The notes beneath the pieces are model-generated. The model was given only the letters and a program-made list of their open reading frames with translations, was not told the origin of the DNA and searched no databases. A program made the translations under genes and the position numbers. From Siansivirga zeaxanthinifaciens CC-SAMT-1 (GTDB lineage: Bacteria > Bacteroidota > Bacteroidia > Flavobacteriales > Flavobacteriaceae): 64,000 bases of DNA. The stretch is taken from assembly GCF_000941055.1 (NCBI RefSeq), contig NZ_CP007202.1, positions 182,001 through 246,000 of the forward strand. The letters run 5' to 3'. Below, in pieces: positions 16,313 to 24,982 of the stretch. Numbering within the stretch: position 1 is the stretch's first letter; every line of letters starts with the position of its first letter.

Positions 16313-18157
16313 ATGAAATTAGAAAAGATATTAGACAAGTTAGGTTCACTTGAAAAAAATGCCTTCATAAAAATAATTGATAATATAATTTCCAAAAAAC
16401 CTAAGAATAGTAAAGAAATCGAGAAGATTTTAAGTTCTACTGACAAAGGTCTTAAATCTGTTGACAACTTAAATATCTCCAATATTTTTAATTTAATTTC
16501 TGATGAATTTACCGAACATGTATATTCTGAATTTCAAGAAGCTAGTTCTCAACTAGATATTCTAATAGATATAATTATCCGAGATGGTAATTGTATTATG
16601 AAACAAGATTGGTTTTCAAGATTGTATGAAACTGAAATAAAAAATTTAAAAAGTAAAATAAAGAATCTAAACAGTGAATTAGAAAATGAAAAATCAGAAT
16701 TAAGTGAATCTAGAAAAAGGGATTTTAGAATTTATAAAGCATGTTTATCTACTGCATATAACAATGATGAAACAAATAATAGAGAGGCAAAAATAACTTC
16801 AGATGAGTTGTCTATTATTTTAACTTTATCAAAACAGCTCGGTTTATCTCAAGAAGATGTCAAACTAATAAATTATACAATATTACCAATTAAAAAATCT
16901 GACATACAAGATGTAATTAACAATTTAAAAAACCTTGGTGTTGTATTCTTCTCTAAAAAAGAAAATACAATTTATGTTGCAGATGAAATGGTAAGACTTT
17001 TACGAACTGTTAGAAAAAAAGAAGTTGCTGAAAAATTCTATCGAAGAACTTTAAAATTACTTAGAGAGCCAATTATAAACCAAATAGCCAAGGAGCATAA
17101 TATTGATAGAAAATTACCATTGTCTCAAAAAGTTGAAGAAATTATAAAAGAAGGTATTTCATTTACAGATTTACTTTCAAACGAAATATATAAACCTGGA
17201 ATAACTTTAACTGAAAAAAAGAAAACCTTAAACGAGCTTTGTGAAAAAGGATTGAATATAAATAATTTGAAAGGAAGCACTTTAGAAGACAAAATAAGTA
17301 GTCTCATTGAACATTTTGAAAATGTAGAAAAGGATGAAAAAGTAGGAATTTCAATTGATGGTTTTGATAAAATGTTGAAAGAATTAAATGAATCTTTACC
17401 TAAATTAAACAAAGACTTGAAAGTACAATTTGAGTTACAAGATGAATATGTTTTGAGTGCCGATTTTTTACTTGACTATAATATTAAACCAAGAGATATA
17501 TTAGATTTAATTGAAAAACCTGACTTAACGAAATTCATAAAGAATCATGGTATTAAACAACGTGGTGATGATATTTTAAACATACTTGAACATTACAAAG
17601 ATGTAGAAAATTTGTATCTGGAAAATTATGAAAATGTTGGATATAGAAACTTAAACATATTAAAGGAAAATGGAATTCTTGTTAAAGAAAGTGAGCTCGG
17701 TTTAAAATTTGAAGAATTAACTAAAATTATTTTTAAATCATTAGGATTTAATGTTGATGAAGCATTTAAAAGTGAATTAAACACTCAAAAAGATATGATG
17801 GATATAATTCTCAATTTAGGGAATAATGAAATTATAATAGTAGAGTGTAAAACTATTAAAGAAAAAGGATATAATAAGTTTAGTACCGTTTCGAGACAAC
17901 TAAAATCGTATCAAAACTTAGCATTAAAAAACAATTTAAGAATTGTAAAAATTTTACTTGTTGCACCAGAATTTAGTGATGATTTTATCTATGACTGTGA
18001 GATGGATACTGAAATGAATCTGTCTCTTTTAACGGCCTCTACATTATCAAAAATTCATGATGCTTTTAAAACATCAAAATATCAAGAGTTTCCTCATGTT
18101 TTATTTAGGGATATAGTTATAAATGAAGAAAGAGTCATTAAAGCTTTATCCAAGTAA
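16313..18157 (+). CDS. Putative nuclease: large helical protein with C-terminal Mrr-like PD-(D/E)xK domain
   Basis: It has 614 residues. About 1-100 are helical with a SAP-like helix pair; about 105-145 form a charged coiled coil (Lys/Glu/Leu-rich); about 150-445 are mixed helical, without a family I recognise. Residues about 463-600 look like an Mrr-type restriction endonuclease domain: GLKFEELTKIIFKSLGF opens it, with Asp497 in DMMDIIL and Glu511-Cys-Lys513 in IVECKTI forming D...ExK. A conserved Gln lies further on in SRQLKSYQ. It stands alone, flanked by yaaA and an intergenic repeat, and its codons are more AT-biased than those of its neighbours. That would fit a transferred solitary defence nuclease, but a housekeeping repair role cannot be excluded. 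No methylase is nearby. Confidence 0.7.
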   Translation: MKLEKILDKLGSLEKNAFIKIIDNIISKKPKNSKEIEKILSSTDKGLKSVDNLNISNIFNLISDEFTEHVYSEFQEASSQLDILIDIIIRDGNCIMKQDWFSRLYETEIKNLKSKIKNLNSELENEKSELSESRKRDFRIYKACLSTAYNNDETNNREAKITSDELSIILTLSKQLGLSQEDVKLINYTILPIKKSDIQDVINNLKNLGVVFFSKKENTIYVADEMVRLLRTVRKKEVAEKFYRRTLKLLREPIINQIAKEHNIDRKLPLSQKVEEIIKEGISFTDLLSNEIYKPGITLTEKKKTLNELCEKGLNINNLKGSTLEDKISSLIEHFENVEKDEKVGISIDGFDKMLKELNESLPKLNKDLKVQFELQDEYVLSADFLLDYNIKPRDILDLIEKPDLTKFIKNHGIKQRGDDILNILEHYKDVENLYLENYENVGYRNLNILKENGILVKESELGLKFEELTKIIFKSLGFNVDEAFKSELNTQKDMMDIILNLGNNEIIIVECKTIKEKGYNKFSTVSRQLKSYQNLALKNNLRIVKILLVAPEFSDDFIYDCEMDTEMNLSLLTASTLSKIHDAFKTSKYQEFPHVLFRDIVINEERVIKALSK

Positions 18158-18218
18158 TTAATAGTCTAAAAAACAGGTCTATCTTTTAAATCAAAAAACA
18201 AAACTTTGCAAACACCCG

Positions 18219-18319
18219 CGTTAGAGATTGCAGTGAAAATCCTTTTTTGAGGTACGAAAAAAAGATTGTAACGAAAAGCTCGACCATAGCCGTAGAGCTA
18301 ACGAAGGCTATGGTAACGC
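18219..18319 (-). repeat. Intergenic repeat, copy 2 (opposite orientation)
   Basis: Read on the minus strand it begins GCGTTACCATAGCC and ends GCAATCTCTAACGC, with GGTCGAGCTTT inside. These are the same ends and core as copy 1 at 1871-1944, but it is about 27 bp longer. It contains an internal hairpin, CCATAGCC/GGCTATGG, 8 bp. It sits in the gap between the convergent nuclease and RluD-like genes, where it may serve as a terminator. Confidence 0.6.
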
Positions 18320-18329
18320 CCAAGAAAAG

Positions 18330-19373
18330 TTAATCTTCTAATTCTTGGTGCTTGGCATAATTACGCCACTTTTCGATACATTGTTGTATATCGTCTGGTA
18401 TGGGCGCCTCGAATTTTAAAAACTCGCCGGTTCGAGGGTGTTCGAAACCTAGAGTTTTAGCGTGTAGTGCCTGACGGGGTAATATTTTAAAGCAATTTTC
18501 TACGAATTGTTTGTACTTGGTAAAGGTGGTTCCTTTGAGCACTTTTTCGCCGCCGTAACGTTCGTCGTTAAATAGGGTGTGCCCAATGTGTTTCATGTGC
18601 ACACGAATTTGGTGGGTACGGCCGGTTTCTAGTTTACAGGACACCAAGGTTACGTACCCCAAGCGTTCGAGGACCTTATAATGGGTTATGGCGGGTTTGC
18701 CTTTGTCGGCTTCGTCGCCCAGAAAAACGGTGTTTTGGAGTCTGTTTTTTGGGTGTCGGCCAATGTTGCCTTCTACGGTTCCTTCGTCTTCTTCAATATT
18801 TCCCCAAACAATGGCAACATATTCGCGCTCGCTGGTTTTTTCGGCAAATTGCAATGATAGATGCGTCATGGCTTGCTCGGTTTTTGCAACCACTAAAAGT
18901 CCGCTAGTATCTTTATCGATGCGATGGACCAAGCCCGGGCGTTCGCTGGAGTTATTTGGTAAATTATCAAATCTGTAAATTAAAGCATTTATTAAAGTGC
19001 CCGAGTAGTTGCCGTGTCCTGGATGCACAACCATGCCTGCTGGTTTATTTACAACCAACAAATCGTTGTCTTCGTAAACAACATCTAAAGGAATATTTTC
19101 GCCAACCAACAAATTTTCGTGTGGCGGATGAGTAAATAACACGCGTATTTTATCGTAGGGCTTAACCTTGTAATTAGATTTTACGGGGGTGTTATTTACA
19201 AAAATACTTCCGTTTTTGGCTGCTGCCTGAATTTTATTTCTGGTAGCATTTTCAACGAAATTCATTAAGTATTTATCGATTCGAAGTGGGTTTTGCCCCT
19301 TATCGACTGTAAAAGCAAAATGCTCGTACAGGTCGCTTTCTTCGTCGAAATTATCTGGTGTGTAGTTTTCCAT
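18330..19373 (-). CDS. rluD: RluA-family 23S rRNA pseudouridine synthase (RluD-like)
   Basis: It isomerises specific uridines of 23S rRNA to pseudouridine. It has 347 residues. An S4 RNA-binding domain (about 28-90, RIDKYLMNFV...RNKIQAAAKNGSIFVN) precedes the catalytic domain, whose motif HRIDKDTSGLLVVAK (about 151-165) holds the nucleophilic Asp. GRTHQIRVHMKHIGHT (about 250-265) and DERYGG follow, as in the RluD subgroup. It follows the PASTA gene by 2 bp and is presumably co-transcribed. It is close to ddl, a common flavobacterial arrangement. Confidence 0.92.
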   Translation of the reverse strand: MENYTPDNFDEESDLYEHFAFTVDKGQNPLRIDKYLMNFVENATRNKIQAAAKNGSIFVNNTPVKSNYKVKPYDKIRVLFTHPPHENLLVGENIPLDVVYEDNDLLVVNKPAGMVVHPGHGNYSGTLINALIYRFDNLPNNSSERPGLVHRIDKDTSGLLVVAKTEQAMTHLSLQFAEKTSEREYVAIVWGNIEEDEGTVEGNIGRHPKNRLQNTVFLGDEADKGKPAITHYKVLERLGYVTLVSCKLETGRTHQIRVHMKHIGHTLFNDERYGGEKVLKGTTFTKYKQFVENCFKILPRQALHAKTLGFEHPRTGEFLKFEAPIPDDIQQCIEKWRNYAKHQELED

Positions 19374-19375
19374 AA

Positions 19376-19930
19376 TTAGGGTCTGTTTCCATTGCCCAAC
19401 ACCAGGTCTATAACCGATGTTTTTGGTAATTTTTCGCCCGGGCTAATGGCTTTACCTTTGTGTTCCATTTTTAAAACCATGTCTTTGGCTATATTATCGA
19501 CATATTTTAATTTGCCAATTTTAAAACCTAAGGCTTCTAATGTTGGTTTTGCTTGTCTAAAGGTACGTTCTTTTAAATCGGGAACCAGAATTTTTCTGTA
19601 TCCAGATGGGTTTAATGTTATGTATATTTTTCTGCCATCTTTAACCTGATTTCCAGCAGCAGGCTCTTGATCGATGACCGAAAACTTCGGGTAATCGGGA
19701 TTGTAATTCGCAGAATCTTGAACTTGTAAAACTAAATTATTTTCTTCCACCTCCATGGTAGCAACACTTAGCGATTTTCCTTTTAAATCGGGAACAATTT
19801 CAAAACTACCATGATTTGTAGTAATGTTTAACCACTTTAAAAGAATAAAAGTTAGTAATACAATGGCTAATGCAGCTAACAAAATTTGTTTTAAAAAAAC
19901 TTTGCTGGAAAGGAATTTAATAATACTCAT
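19376..19930 (-). CDS. Membrane-anchored PASTA domain protein
   Basis: It has 184 residues. A short basic N-terminus and one hydrophobic segment (about 12-32, KQILLAALAIVLLTFILLKWL) place the rest outside the cytosol. Two clear PASTA units follow, about 42-110 (VPDLKGKSLSVATMEVEENNL) and about 115-180 (VPDLKERTFRQAKPTLEALGF). PASTA domains sense uncrosslinked peptidoglycan and usually sit on Ser/Thr kinases or penicillin-binding proteins; here no enzymatic domain is attached. It lies divergent from ddl (D-Ala-D-Ala ligase), which supports a cell-wall connection. It is probably first in an operon with rluD. Confidence 0.88.
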   Translation of the reverse strand: MSIIKFLSSKVFLKQILLAALAIVLLTFILLKWLNITTNHGSFEIVPDLKGKSLSVATMEVEENNLVLQVQDSANYNPDYPKFSVIDQEPAAGNQVKDGRKIYITLNPSGYRKILVPDLKERTFRQAKPTLEALGFKIGKLKYVDNIAKDMVLKMEHKGKAISPGEKLPKTSVIDLVLGNGNRP

Positions 19931-19950
19931 GTATTGAATTTTATATTAGG

Positions 19951-19977
19951 CAAATATATAAAAACAGAACTGTTTTT
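19951..19977 (-). promoter_or_regulatory. PASTA-rluD promoter box with an adjoining dyad
   Basis: On the minus strand, TATATTTG (19951-19958) is an exact TAnnTTTG, 20 bp before the PASTA ATG. Directly next to it, in the spacer, is the dyad AAAAACAG-AA-CTGTTTTT (19960-19977), a possible operator. Confidence 0.45.
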
Positions 19978-20100
19978 TCTTTCGCAATTTAAGTGATATT
20001 TTAGCTTAACTAATATTAGATACGTATTATTGTTTCTTTTAGATGACCATCTGCGTATTTAAAATCTTTAAAAAACTATTAAATTTAATTTAAGTACTTA

Positions 20101-21075
20101 ATGAAAAAAAATATCGCCATTATCATGGGTGGATATTCTAGTGAATATCAAATCTCTTTAACCAGTGGAAATGTGGTTTACGAAACACTAGACCCCTCTA
20201 AATACAACGCATACCGTATTCATATTTTTAAAGAGAAATGGGTGTATGTAGATGCTAATAACACCGAATTCCCTATTGATAAAAACGATTTTTCTGTAAC
20301 CATAGACCATAAAAAAATAAGCTTCGACTGTGTTTTTAATGCCATTCATGGTTCGCCCGGAGAAGATGGCTACATGCAAGGCTATTTTAAATTGCTTGGC
20401 ATCCCGCACACCAGCTGCGATATGTATCAGGCCAGCATTACTTTTAATAAAAGAGATTGCTTAAGTGTTTTAAAACCTTATGGTATAAAAACGGCCGTAT
20501 CTTATTTTCTAAATTTAGGTGATGTTATTAATGAAGATGCTATAATTGAACAGGTAGGTTTACCGTGTTTTGTAAAAGCAAACAAAGCTGGAAGTAGTTT
20601 TGGAGTGAGTAAAGCGCATAAAAAAGAAGACCTGCAAAAAGCTATTGAAACGGCTTTTAAGGAAGACGACGAAATTATTATAGAATCTTTTTTAGATGGC
20701 ACCGAAGTTTCTGTGGGTGTTATTACCTATAAAGGCGAAACAAAAGTGCTACCTATTACCGAAATTGTGAGCGAAAATGATTTTTTTGATTATGAAGCGA
20801 AATATTTGGGGAAATCTCAGGAAATAACCCCGGCAAGATTAACCCCTAAAGAGGAAGCAAAAGTAAGCAGCATTGCCAAAAAAGTATATGAAGTTTTAAA
20901 AATGAAAGGTTTTAGCCGAAGCGAGTATATTTTTAAAAATGGAGAACCCCATTTATTGGAAGTTAATACCATTCCCGGATTAACAAGAGCTAGTATTTTA
21001 CCTCAGCAAGCAGCGGCGGCAGGAATAACTTTGGTTGATTTGTTTGATAATGCGATTCAAGAAGCTTTAAAATAA
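20101..21075 (+). CDS. ddl: D-alanine--D-alanine ligase
   Basis: It joins two D-Ala using ATP for peptidoglycan precursors. It has 324 residues. The ATP-grasp layout is KKNIAIIMGGYSSEYQIS at the N-terminus, NAIHGSPGEDGYMQGYF (about 80-96), CFVKANKAGSSFGV (about 156-169), and the metal/substrate end EVNTIPGLTRASILPQQA (about 293-310). All expected Glu, Asn and Arg residues are there. It follows a 170-bp divergent gap with the PASTA gene, and coaD is next on the same strand. Confidence 0.95.
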   Translation: MKKNIAIIMGGYSSEYQISLTSGNVVYETLDPSKYNAYRIHIFKEKWVYVDANNTEFPIDKNDFSVTIDHKKISFDCVFNAIHGSPGEDGYMQGYFKLLGIPHTSCDMYQASITFNKRDCLSVLKPYGIKTAVSYFLNLGDVINEDAIIEQVGLPCFVKANKAGSSFGVSKAHKKEDLQKAIETAFKEDDEIIIESFLDGTEVSVGVITYKGETKVLPITEIVSENDFFDYEAKYLGKSQEITPARLTPKEEAKVSSIAKKVYEVLKMKGFSRSEYIFKNGEPHLLEVNTIPGLTRASILPQQAAAAGITLVDLFDNAIQEALK

Positions 21076-21171
21076 GTATTAAAAGGAGGAACTTCAAGTC
21101 GATGCTATTTAGAAATAGTATCTTTGTATTACACCGTACTAAGTGAATCTGTTAAATTGAAATTAAATAAA

Positions 21172-21627
21172 ATGAAACGCGCCATATTTCCGGGATCTTT
21201 CGACCCAATAACTTTGGGACATTACGACATTATTAAACGTGGTGTTACACTTTTTGATGAAGTGATTGTTGCCATTGGTGTTAATTCTGAAAAAAAATAC
21301 ATGTTCTCGCTAGATGAACGTAAAACCTTTATAGAAGAAGCTTTTGCCAATGAATCCAAAGTAAAAGTAGTTACTTATGAAGGTTTAACGGTCGATTTTT
21401 GCAAATCGGTTCACGCTGAATTTATATTACGTGGTTTACGCAATCCTGCCGATTTTGAGTTTGAAAAAGCCATTGCCCATGCCAACAGACGCTTATCGAC
21501 AATTGAAACAGTATTTTTACTAACCTCGGCAAAAACATCGTTTATATCTTCGTCGATTGTGCGCGATGTTATAAAAAACAACGGCGACTACACGAAGTTT
21601 GTACCTGAAAGTGTTAGAGTAAAATAA
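21172..21627 (+). CDS. coaD: Phosphopantetheine adenylyltransferase
   Basis: It makes dephospho-CoA from 4'-phosphopantetheine and ATP. It has 151 residues from ATG 21172. The start is chosen because MKRAIFPGSFDPITLGHYDII is the family N-terminus, with the TxGHxD nucleotide motif as TLGHYD. An in-frame TTG at 21124 would add 16 unrelated residues. ILRGLRNPADFEFEKAIAHANR and the SSSIVRDVI motif near the C-terminus complete the family signature. A TATCTTTG box at 21119-21126 overlaps that upstream TTG, which again favours the later start. Confidence 0.94.
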   Translation: MKRAIFPGSFDPITLGHYDIIKRGVTLFDEVIVAIGVNSEKKYMFSLDERKTFIEEAFANESKVKVVTYEGLTVDFCKSVHAEFILRGLRNPADFEFEKAIAHANRRLSTIETVFLLTSAKTSFISSSIVRDVIKNNGDYTKFVPESVRVK

Positions 21628-21647
21628 CTTAAAAGCCTAAATAACTT

Positions 21648-23312
21648 TTATAACTTATATTCAGATAAGGGTTTTGTAAAGGCTTCTGGGTTTTCTGCTA
21701 AATGGTATCTCGGATCGTTTATAGCTTCAACAATAACCTCCTCAAATTTTGGCGATGCTTTGTAGAGTAACTCTTTACACTCCGGACTTAAATGTTTTAG
21801 CTTAATTGTTTTCCCTTCAGCTTCATACTTATTAACTAAATTAAATATGGCTTCTAAAGCAGAATGGTCGCTAACGCGGGATTCGATAAAATCTATTATA
21901 ATGTTATCGGGATCGTTTTTAATGTCGAATTTCTCGTTAAAAGCCTGAATAGAACCAAAGAAAAGCGGCCCCCAAATTTCGTAAGTTTTTGTTTTTCCGT
22001 CGTCAGAAAAACGTTTTCTAGCTCTAATTTTCTTGGCGTTTTCCCAGGCAAACACTAATGCCGAAATAATAACACCAATAAAAACGGCAATAGCTAAATC
22101 GTAAAACACTGTTACAGCCGATACGATAACCAAAACAAATGCATCCGATTTTGGTATTTTTTTCATAATTCGAAAACTAGACCATGCAAATGTTTCAATA
22201 ACCATCATAAACATAACCCCCACTAAAGCAGCAATAGGCACTTGCTCTATGTATTTATCGGTAAACAAAATGAAGGTTAAAAGTGTTACGGCCATCATGA
22301 TACCAGATAATCTACCACGACCACCAGCGTTAATATTAATAACGGTTTGCCCAATCATACCACAACCTCCTGTACCACCAAACAAGCCACTTAAAATATT
22401 TCCAGCGCCTTGTGCAACACACTCCCGGTTACCATTTCCTCTGGTCTCTGTTAATTCATCAACCAAATTCATGGTCATTAACGATTCTATTAAACCAACA
22501 GAAGCCGCCAGAAAAGCATAAGGTAAAATGAATTTTAAGGTATCGAAATTAAAAGGTAGGTTTTGCCAAAGCTCTAAATTAGGAGTTGGAAACTCTCCTT
22601 TTAGTCCGTTTCCTCCACCTTCTATAATATAAGAGCCCACCGTACTAACATCTAAACCACCAAAAACTACGATGGCTGTTGTTATTAAAATAGCTGTTAA
22701 TGCTGCTGGTAATTTGGTTGTTATTTTTGGTAACAACCAGATAACGCCCATGGTAAAAAGCACCAACCCTATCATAATATAAAGTTCTTTGCCTACCATA
22801 GGTATATTAATATATTCTTTAACACCCTCGATGGTGGTTTCTAATTTTTTATGAGAAAACATGCGAACTTGTGCCAGGAAAATAACAATAGCTAAACCAT
22901 TTACGAAACCTAACATAACCGGATGAGGAATTAAACGCACAAAACGCCCAAGTTTAAAAACACCTGCACAAATTTGAAAAACCCCCATTAATATAACAGT
23001 GGCTAACAAATAGAAATAACCCATGTTTTCGATAGGCGTTTCGAAAAGCATGCCTTTAGCATGTCCCTCAGATATTAAATGAACAAACACCACTGCTACC
23101 GCACCAGCAGCACCAGAAATTAATCCGGGTCTTCCTCCAAAAATAGCTGTAATTAACCCTATGATAAAAGCTCCTGAAAGCGCTACTAAAGGATCGATTT
23201 GAGCCACAAATGCGAAAGCAACAACTTCGGGTATCATAGCCAGAGATACTGTTATGCCGCTTAAAATATCGTTTTTTGGGTTGTTTGTGAACTTCTTAAA
23301 AAATTGAGTCAT
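21648..23312 (-). CDS. SulP-family anion transporter with STAS domain
   Basis: It has 554 residues. About 1-425 contain roughly 12-14 membrane segments with SulP signatures: DILSGITVSLAMIPEVVAFAF near the N-terminus and NIFSGLFGGTGGCGMIGQT (written NILSGLFGG here) in the middle. About 440-550 form a cytosolic STAS domain (YEIWGPLFFGSIQAFNEKF, IIIDFIESRVSDHSALEAI). SulP carriers move sulfate, bicarbonate or other anions; the substrate cannot be read from sequence. It is convergent with coaD, 20 bp apart. Confidence 0.92.
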   Translation of the reverse strand: MTQFFKKFTNNPKNDILSGITVSLAMIPEVVAFAFVAQIDPLVALSGAFIIGLITAIFGGRPGLISGAAGAVAVVFVHLISEGHAKGMLFETPIENMGYFYLLATVILMGVFQICAGVFKLGRFVRLIPHPVMLGFVNGLAIVIFLAQVRMFSHKKLETTIEGVKEYINIPMVGKELYIMIGLVLFTMGVIWLLPKITTKLPAALTAILITTAIVVFGGLDVSTVGSYIIEGGGNGLKGEFPTPNLELWQNLPFNFDTLKFILPYAFLAASVGLIESLMTMNLVDELTETRGNGNRECVAQGAGNILSGLFGGTGGCGMIGQTVININAGGRGRLSGIMMAVTLLTFILFTDKYIEQVPIAALVGVMFMMVIETFAWSSFRIMKKIPKSDAFVLVIVSAVTVFYDLAIAVFIGVIISALVFAWENAKKIRARKRFSDDGKTKTYEIWGPLFFGSIQAFNEKFDIKNDPDNIIIDFIESRVSDHSALEAIFNLVNKYEAEGKTIKLKHLSPECKELLYKASPKFEEVIVEAINDPRYHLAENPEAFTKPLSEYKL

Positions 23313-23418
23313 GCTTCTTTTTTTGAAAGCGCAAATTTACAATTTATATACTGAGTCACAAGGTAGAATGGTTTTTTTTCAGGATTTACGGCACTCAAAC
23401 GTTTTATTAAAAAGTAAC

Positions 23419-23580
23419 TTATTCTTTATTTGCATAAGATTTTAACCATTTTAAAGCAGATTTTCTTTCTTCAAAAATACGAACGTTAGAATGTTTATTT
23501 TCGATTACATTAAATAAAGCTTCAGTTGAAATTATCGAGACAAATAATTGAACAAAAAAAAGTCTTAGCTTTAATTTAGA
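23419..23580 (-). pseudogene. C-terminal remnant of a SpoIIAA-like (STAS-type) protein
   Basis: Fifty-three open codons end at a TAA (23419-23421 on the plus strand), bounded upstream by an in-frame stop at 23581-23583 and lacking any ATG. The translation contains SIISTEALFNVIENKHSNV followed by RIFEERKSALKWLKSYA. It looks like the last strand-helix and the ALxWL ending of small SpoIIAA-like proteins. The N-terminal half is missing. This explains most of the 314-bp gap between SulP and the NUDIX gene. The rest of the gap shows nothing clear. Confidence 0.45.
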
Positions 23581-23626
23581 TTAAGTTTGCTGCTAGATTT
23601 TTCAGGTTTTTATAAAAGTTTCTATG

Positions 23627-24208
23627 CTAAATTAAAAGTTTAATATTCGCATATGAATTTTCCATAGCCTCTTTAACTTGTTCAGGACCAAGCCATGCCA
23701 CTTTTGTAATACCCTCTTCTTCTTGAGCATACAAATCGCCTTTAAAAGTCGACTTCATTTCAAACCAATAGGTTATCTTTATTTTATAACGTCTGTTTCG
23801 TTTAAAAATATGGTAGGTTGTTTGCAAGGGTTTAATTATTTCCAGGCCATTAACACCTGTTTCTTCTGTAACTTCCCTAATGGCTGTGGTTTCAATAGTT
23901 TCCTTGCCTTCTGTTTTACCTTTGGGCAGATCCCATTTATCGTTTCTGTAGATAAATAAAATTTCATTCTTATCATTATAAACTTTACCACCACCAGCAA
24001 CGACATTGGGTAATAATTTTAAAAACTTTTTTAAAAGTTTATCAGGGTTTTTATGAATTAATCTTACCTCTGCAATCTTTTTTGTATTTAGTTTTTTAAT
24101 AACCTTCGATATTTTAACATCGCCTATGTAATAGTTCTTAAAATTCGTTTCCTCCTCTACAACATTAGTTAAAACAATAGGTTTATCTCCAACAAAAACT
24201 TTATACAT
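23627..24208 (-). CDS. NUDIX hydrolase with N-terminal extension
   Basis: It has 193 residues. The NUDIX box GKTEGKETIETTAIREVTEE plus TG (about 97-118) fits Gx5Ex7REUxEExGU exactly, so it should hydrolyse a nucleoside diphosphate linked to another group. An N-terminal region of about 65 residues, beginning MYKVFVGDKPIVLTN, precedes the fold and is typical of the flavobacterial proteins encoded next to pyrE. The substrate is unknown. It is divergent from pyrE. Confidence 0.9.
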   Translation of the reverse strand: MYKVFVGDKPIVLTNVVEEETNFKNYYIGDVKISKVIKKLNTKKIAEVRLIHKNPDKLLKKFLKLLPNVVAGGGKVYNDKNEILFIYRNDKWDLPKGKTEGKETIETTAIREVTEETGVNGLEIIKPLQTTYHIFKRNRRYKIKITYWFEMKSTFKGDLYAQEEEGITKVAWLGPEQVKEAMENSYANIKLLI

Positions 24209-24325
24209 AACTTAATTTAAAAATTCTCACCCTGTAAAAATATCATTTTTAGGCACAAACCAAACATTGTTAAAAAAAATATTTTTATTCGCATACTTCT
24301 ATAATGCAAAACATAATTTTATGAT

Positions 24326-24333
24326 TATTTTTG
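24326..24333 (+). promoter_or_regulatory. -7 promoter box abutting pyrE
   Basis: TATTTTTG, an exact TAnnTTTG, 4 bp before the ATG at 24338, so a leaderless pyrE mRNA is expected. Confidence 0.55.
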
Positions 24334-24337
24334 TATC

Positions 24338-24982
24338 ATGATATTTAATAAACACACCGCAAGAAAAACAGCTGAAGTTTTATTGCAAGTTAACGCTATA
24401 AAGCTTAGCCCAAAGGAGCCCTTTACTTGGGCTTCTGGATGGAAGTCACCTATTTATTGTGACAACCGTATTGTATTATCGTTTCCACCAATTCGAAATT
24501 ACATACGAGAGACCATGGCAAAACAAATTGAAAAGCAATATGGAAAACCAGATGTTATAGCAGGTGTTGCTACCGGAGCTATTGGCATTGGGATGCTTGT
24601 TGCAGAATATATGGGATTACCTTTTATTTATGTTAGACCAGATGCCAAAGGCCATGGAAGAAAAAACCAAATTGAAGGTTTTCTTGAAAGTGGACAAAAT
24701 GTGGTAGTGGTTGAAGATTTAATTAGTACAGGAAATAGCAGCTTAAATGCCGTGCGAGCTTTAAAACAAGCCGGTGTTAATGTAAAAGGCATGATAGCAA
24801 TTTTTACCTATGGTTTTGATGTAGCTGCTAAAAATTTTGCCGAAGAAAATATTTTGCTTCAAACCTTAAGTAACTACGATAGTTTATTAGAACAGGCTTT
24901 AGATACTAATTACATTTCTGAGAAAGAATTGCAAACCTTATCGGAATGGAATACAAACCCAAGCGAATGGAACGCTAATTGA
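24338..24982 (+). CDS. pyrE: Orotate phosphoribosyltransferase
   Basis: It makes orotidine 5'-phosphate from orotate and PRPP in pyrimidine synthesis. It has 214 residues. The PRPP-binding motif VVVVEDLISTGNSSLNAV (about 119-136) has the acidic pair plus T-G. FTWASGWKSPIYCDNR (about 29-44) and ATGAIGIGMLVAEYMGLP are further OPRT signatures. The tail ends with a near-repeat, EWNTNPSEWNAN, not needed for catalysis. A 12-bp inverted repeat follows the stop directly. Confidence 0.94.
   Translation: MIFNKHTARKTAEVLLQVNAIKLSPKEPFTWASGWKSPIYCDNRIVLSFPPIRNYIRETMAKQIEKQYGKPDVIAGVATGAIGIGMLVAEYMGLPFIYVRPDAKGHGRKNQIEGFLESGQNVVVVEDLISTGNSSLNAVRALKQAGVNVKGMIAIFTYGFDVAAKNFAEENILLQTLSNYDSLLEQALDTNYISEKELQTLSEWNTNPSEWNAN

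Noticed and set aside
18182..18330. CRISPR-like repeat
   Set aside because: It has only one unit here, no spacers, no cas genes; it is a dispersed intergenic repeat.
21124..21171. N-terminal extension of coaD to TTG 21124
   Set aside because: The family N-terminus begins at ATG 21172, and a TATCTTTG promoter box overlaps the TTG.
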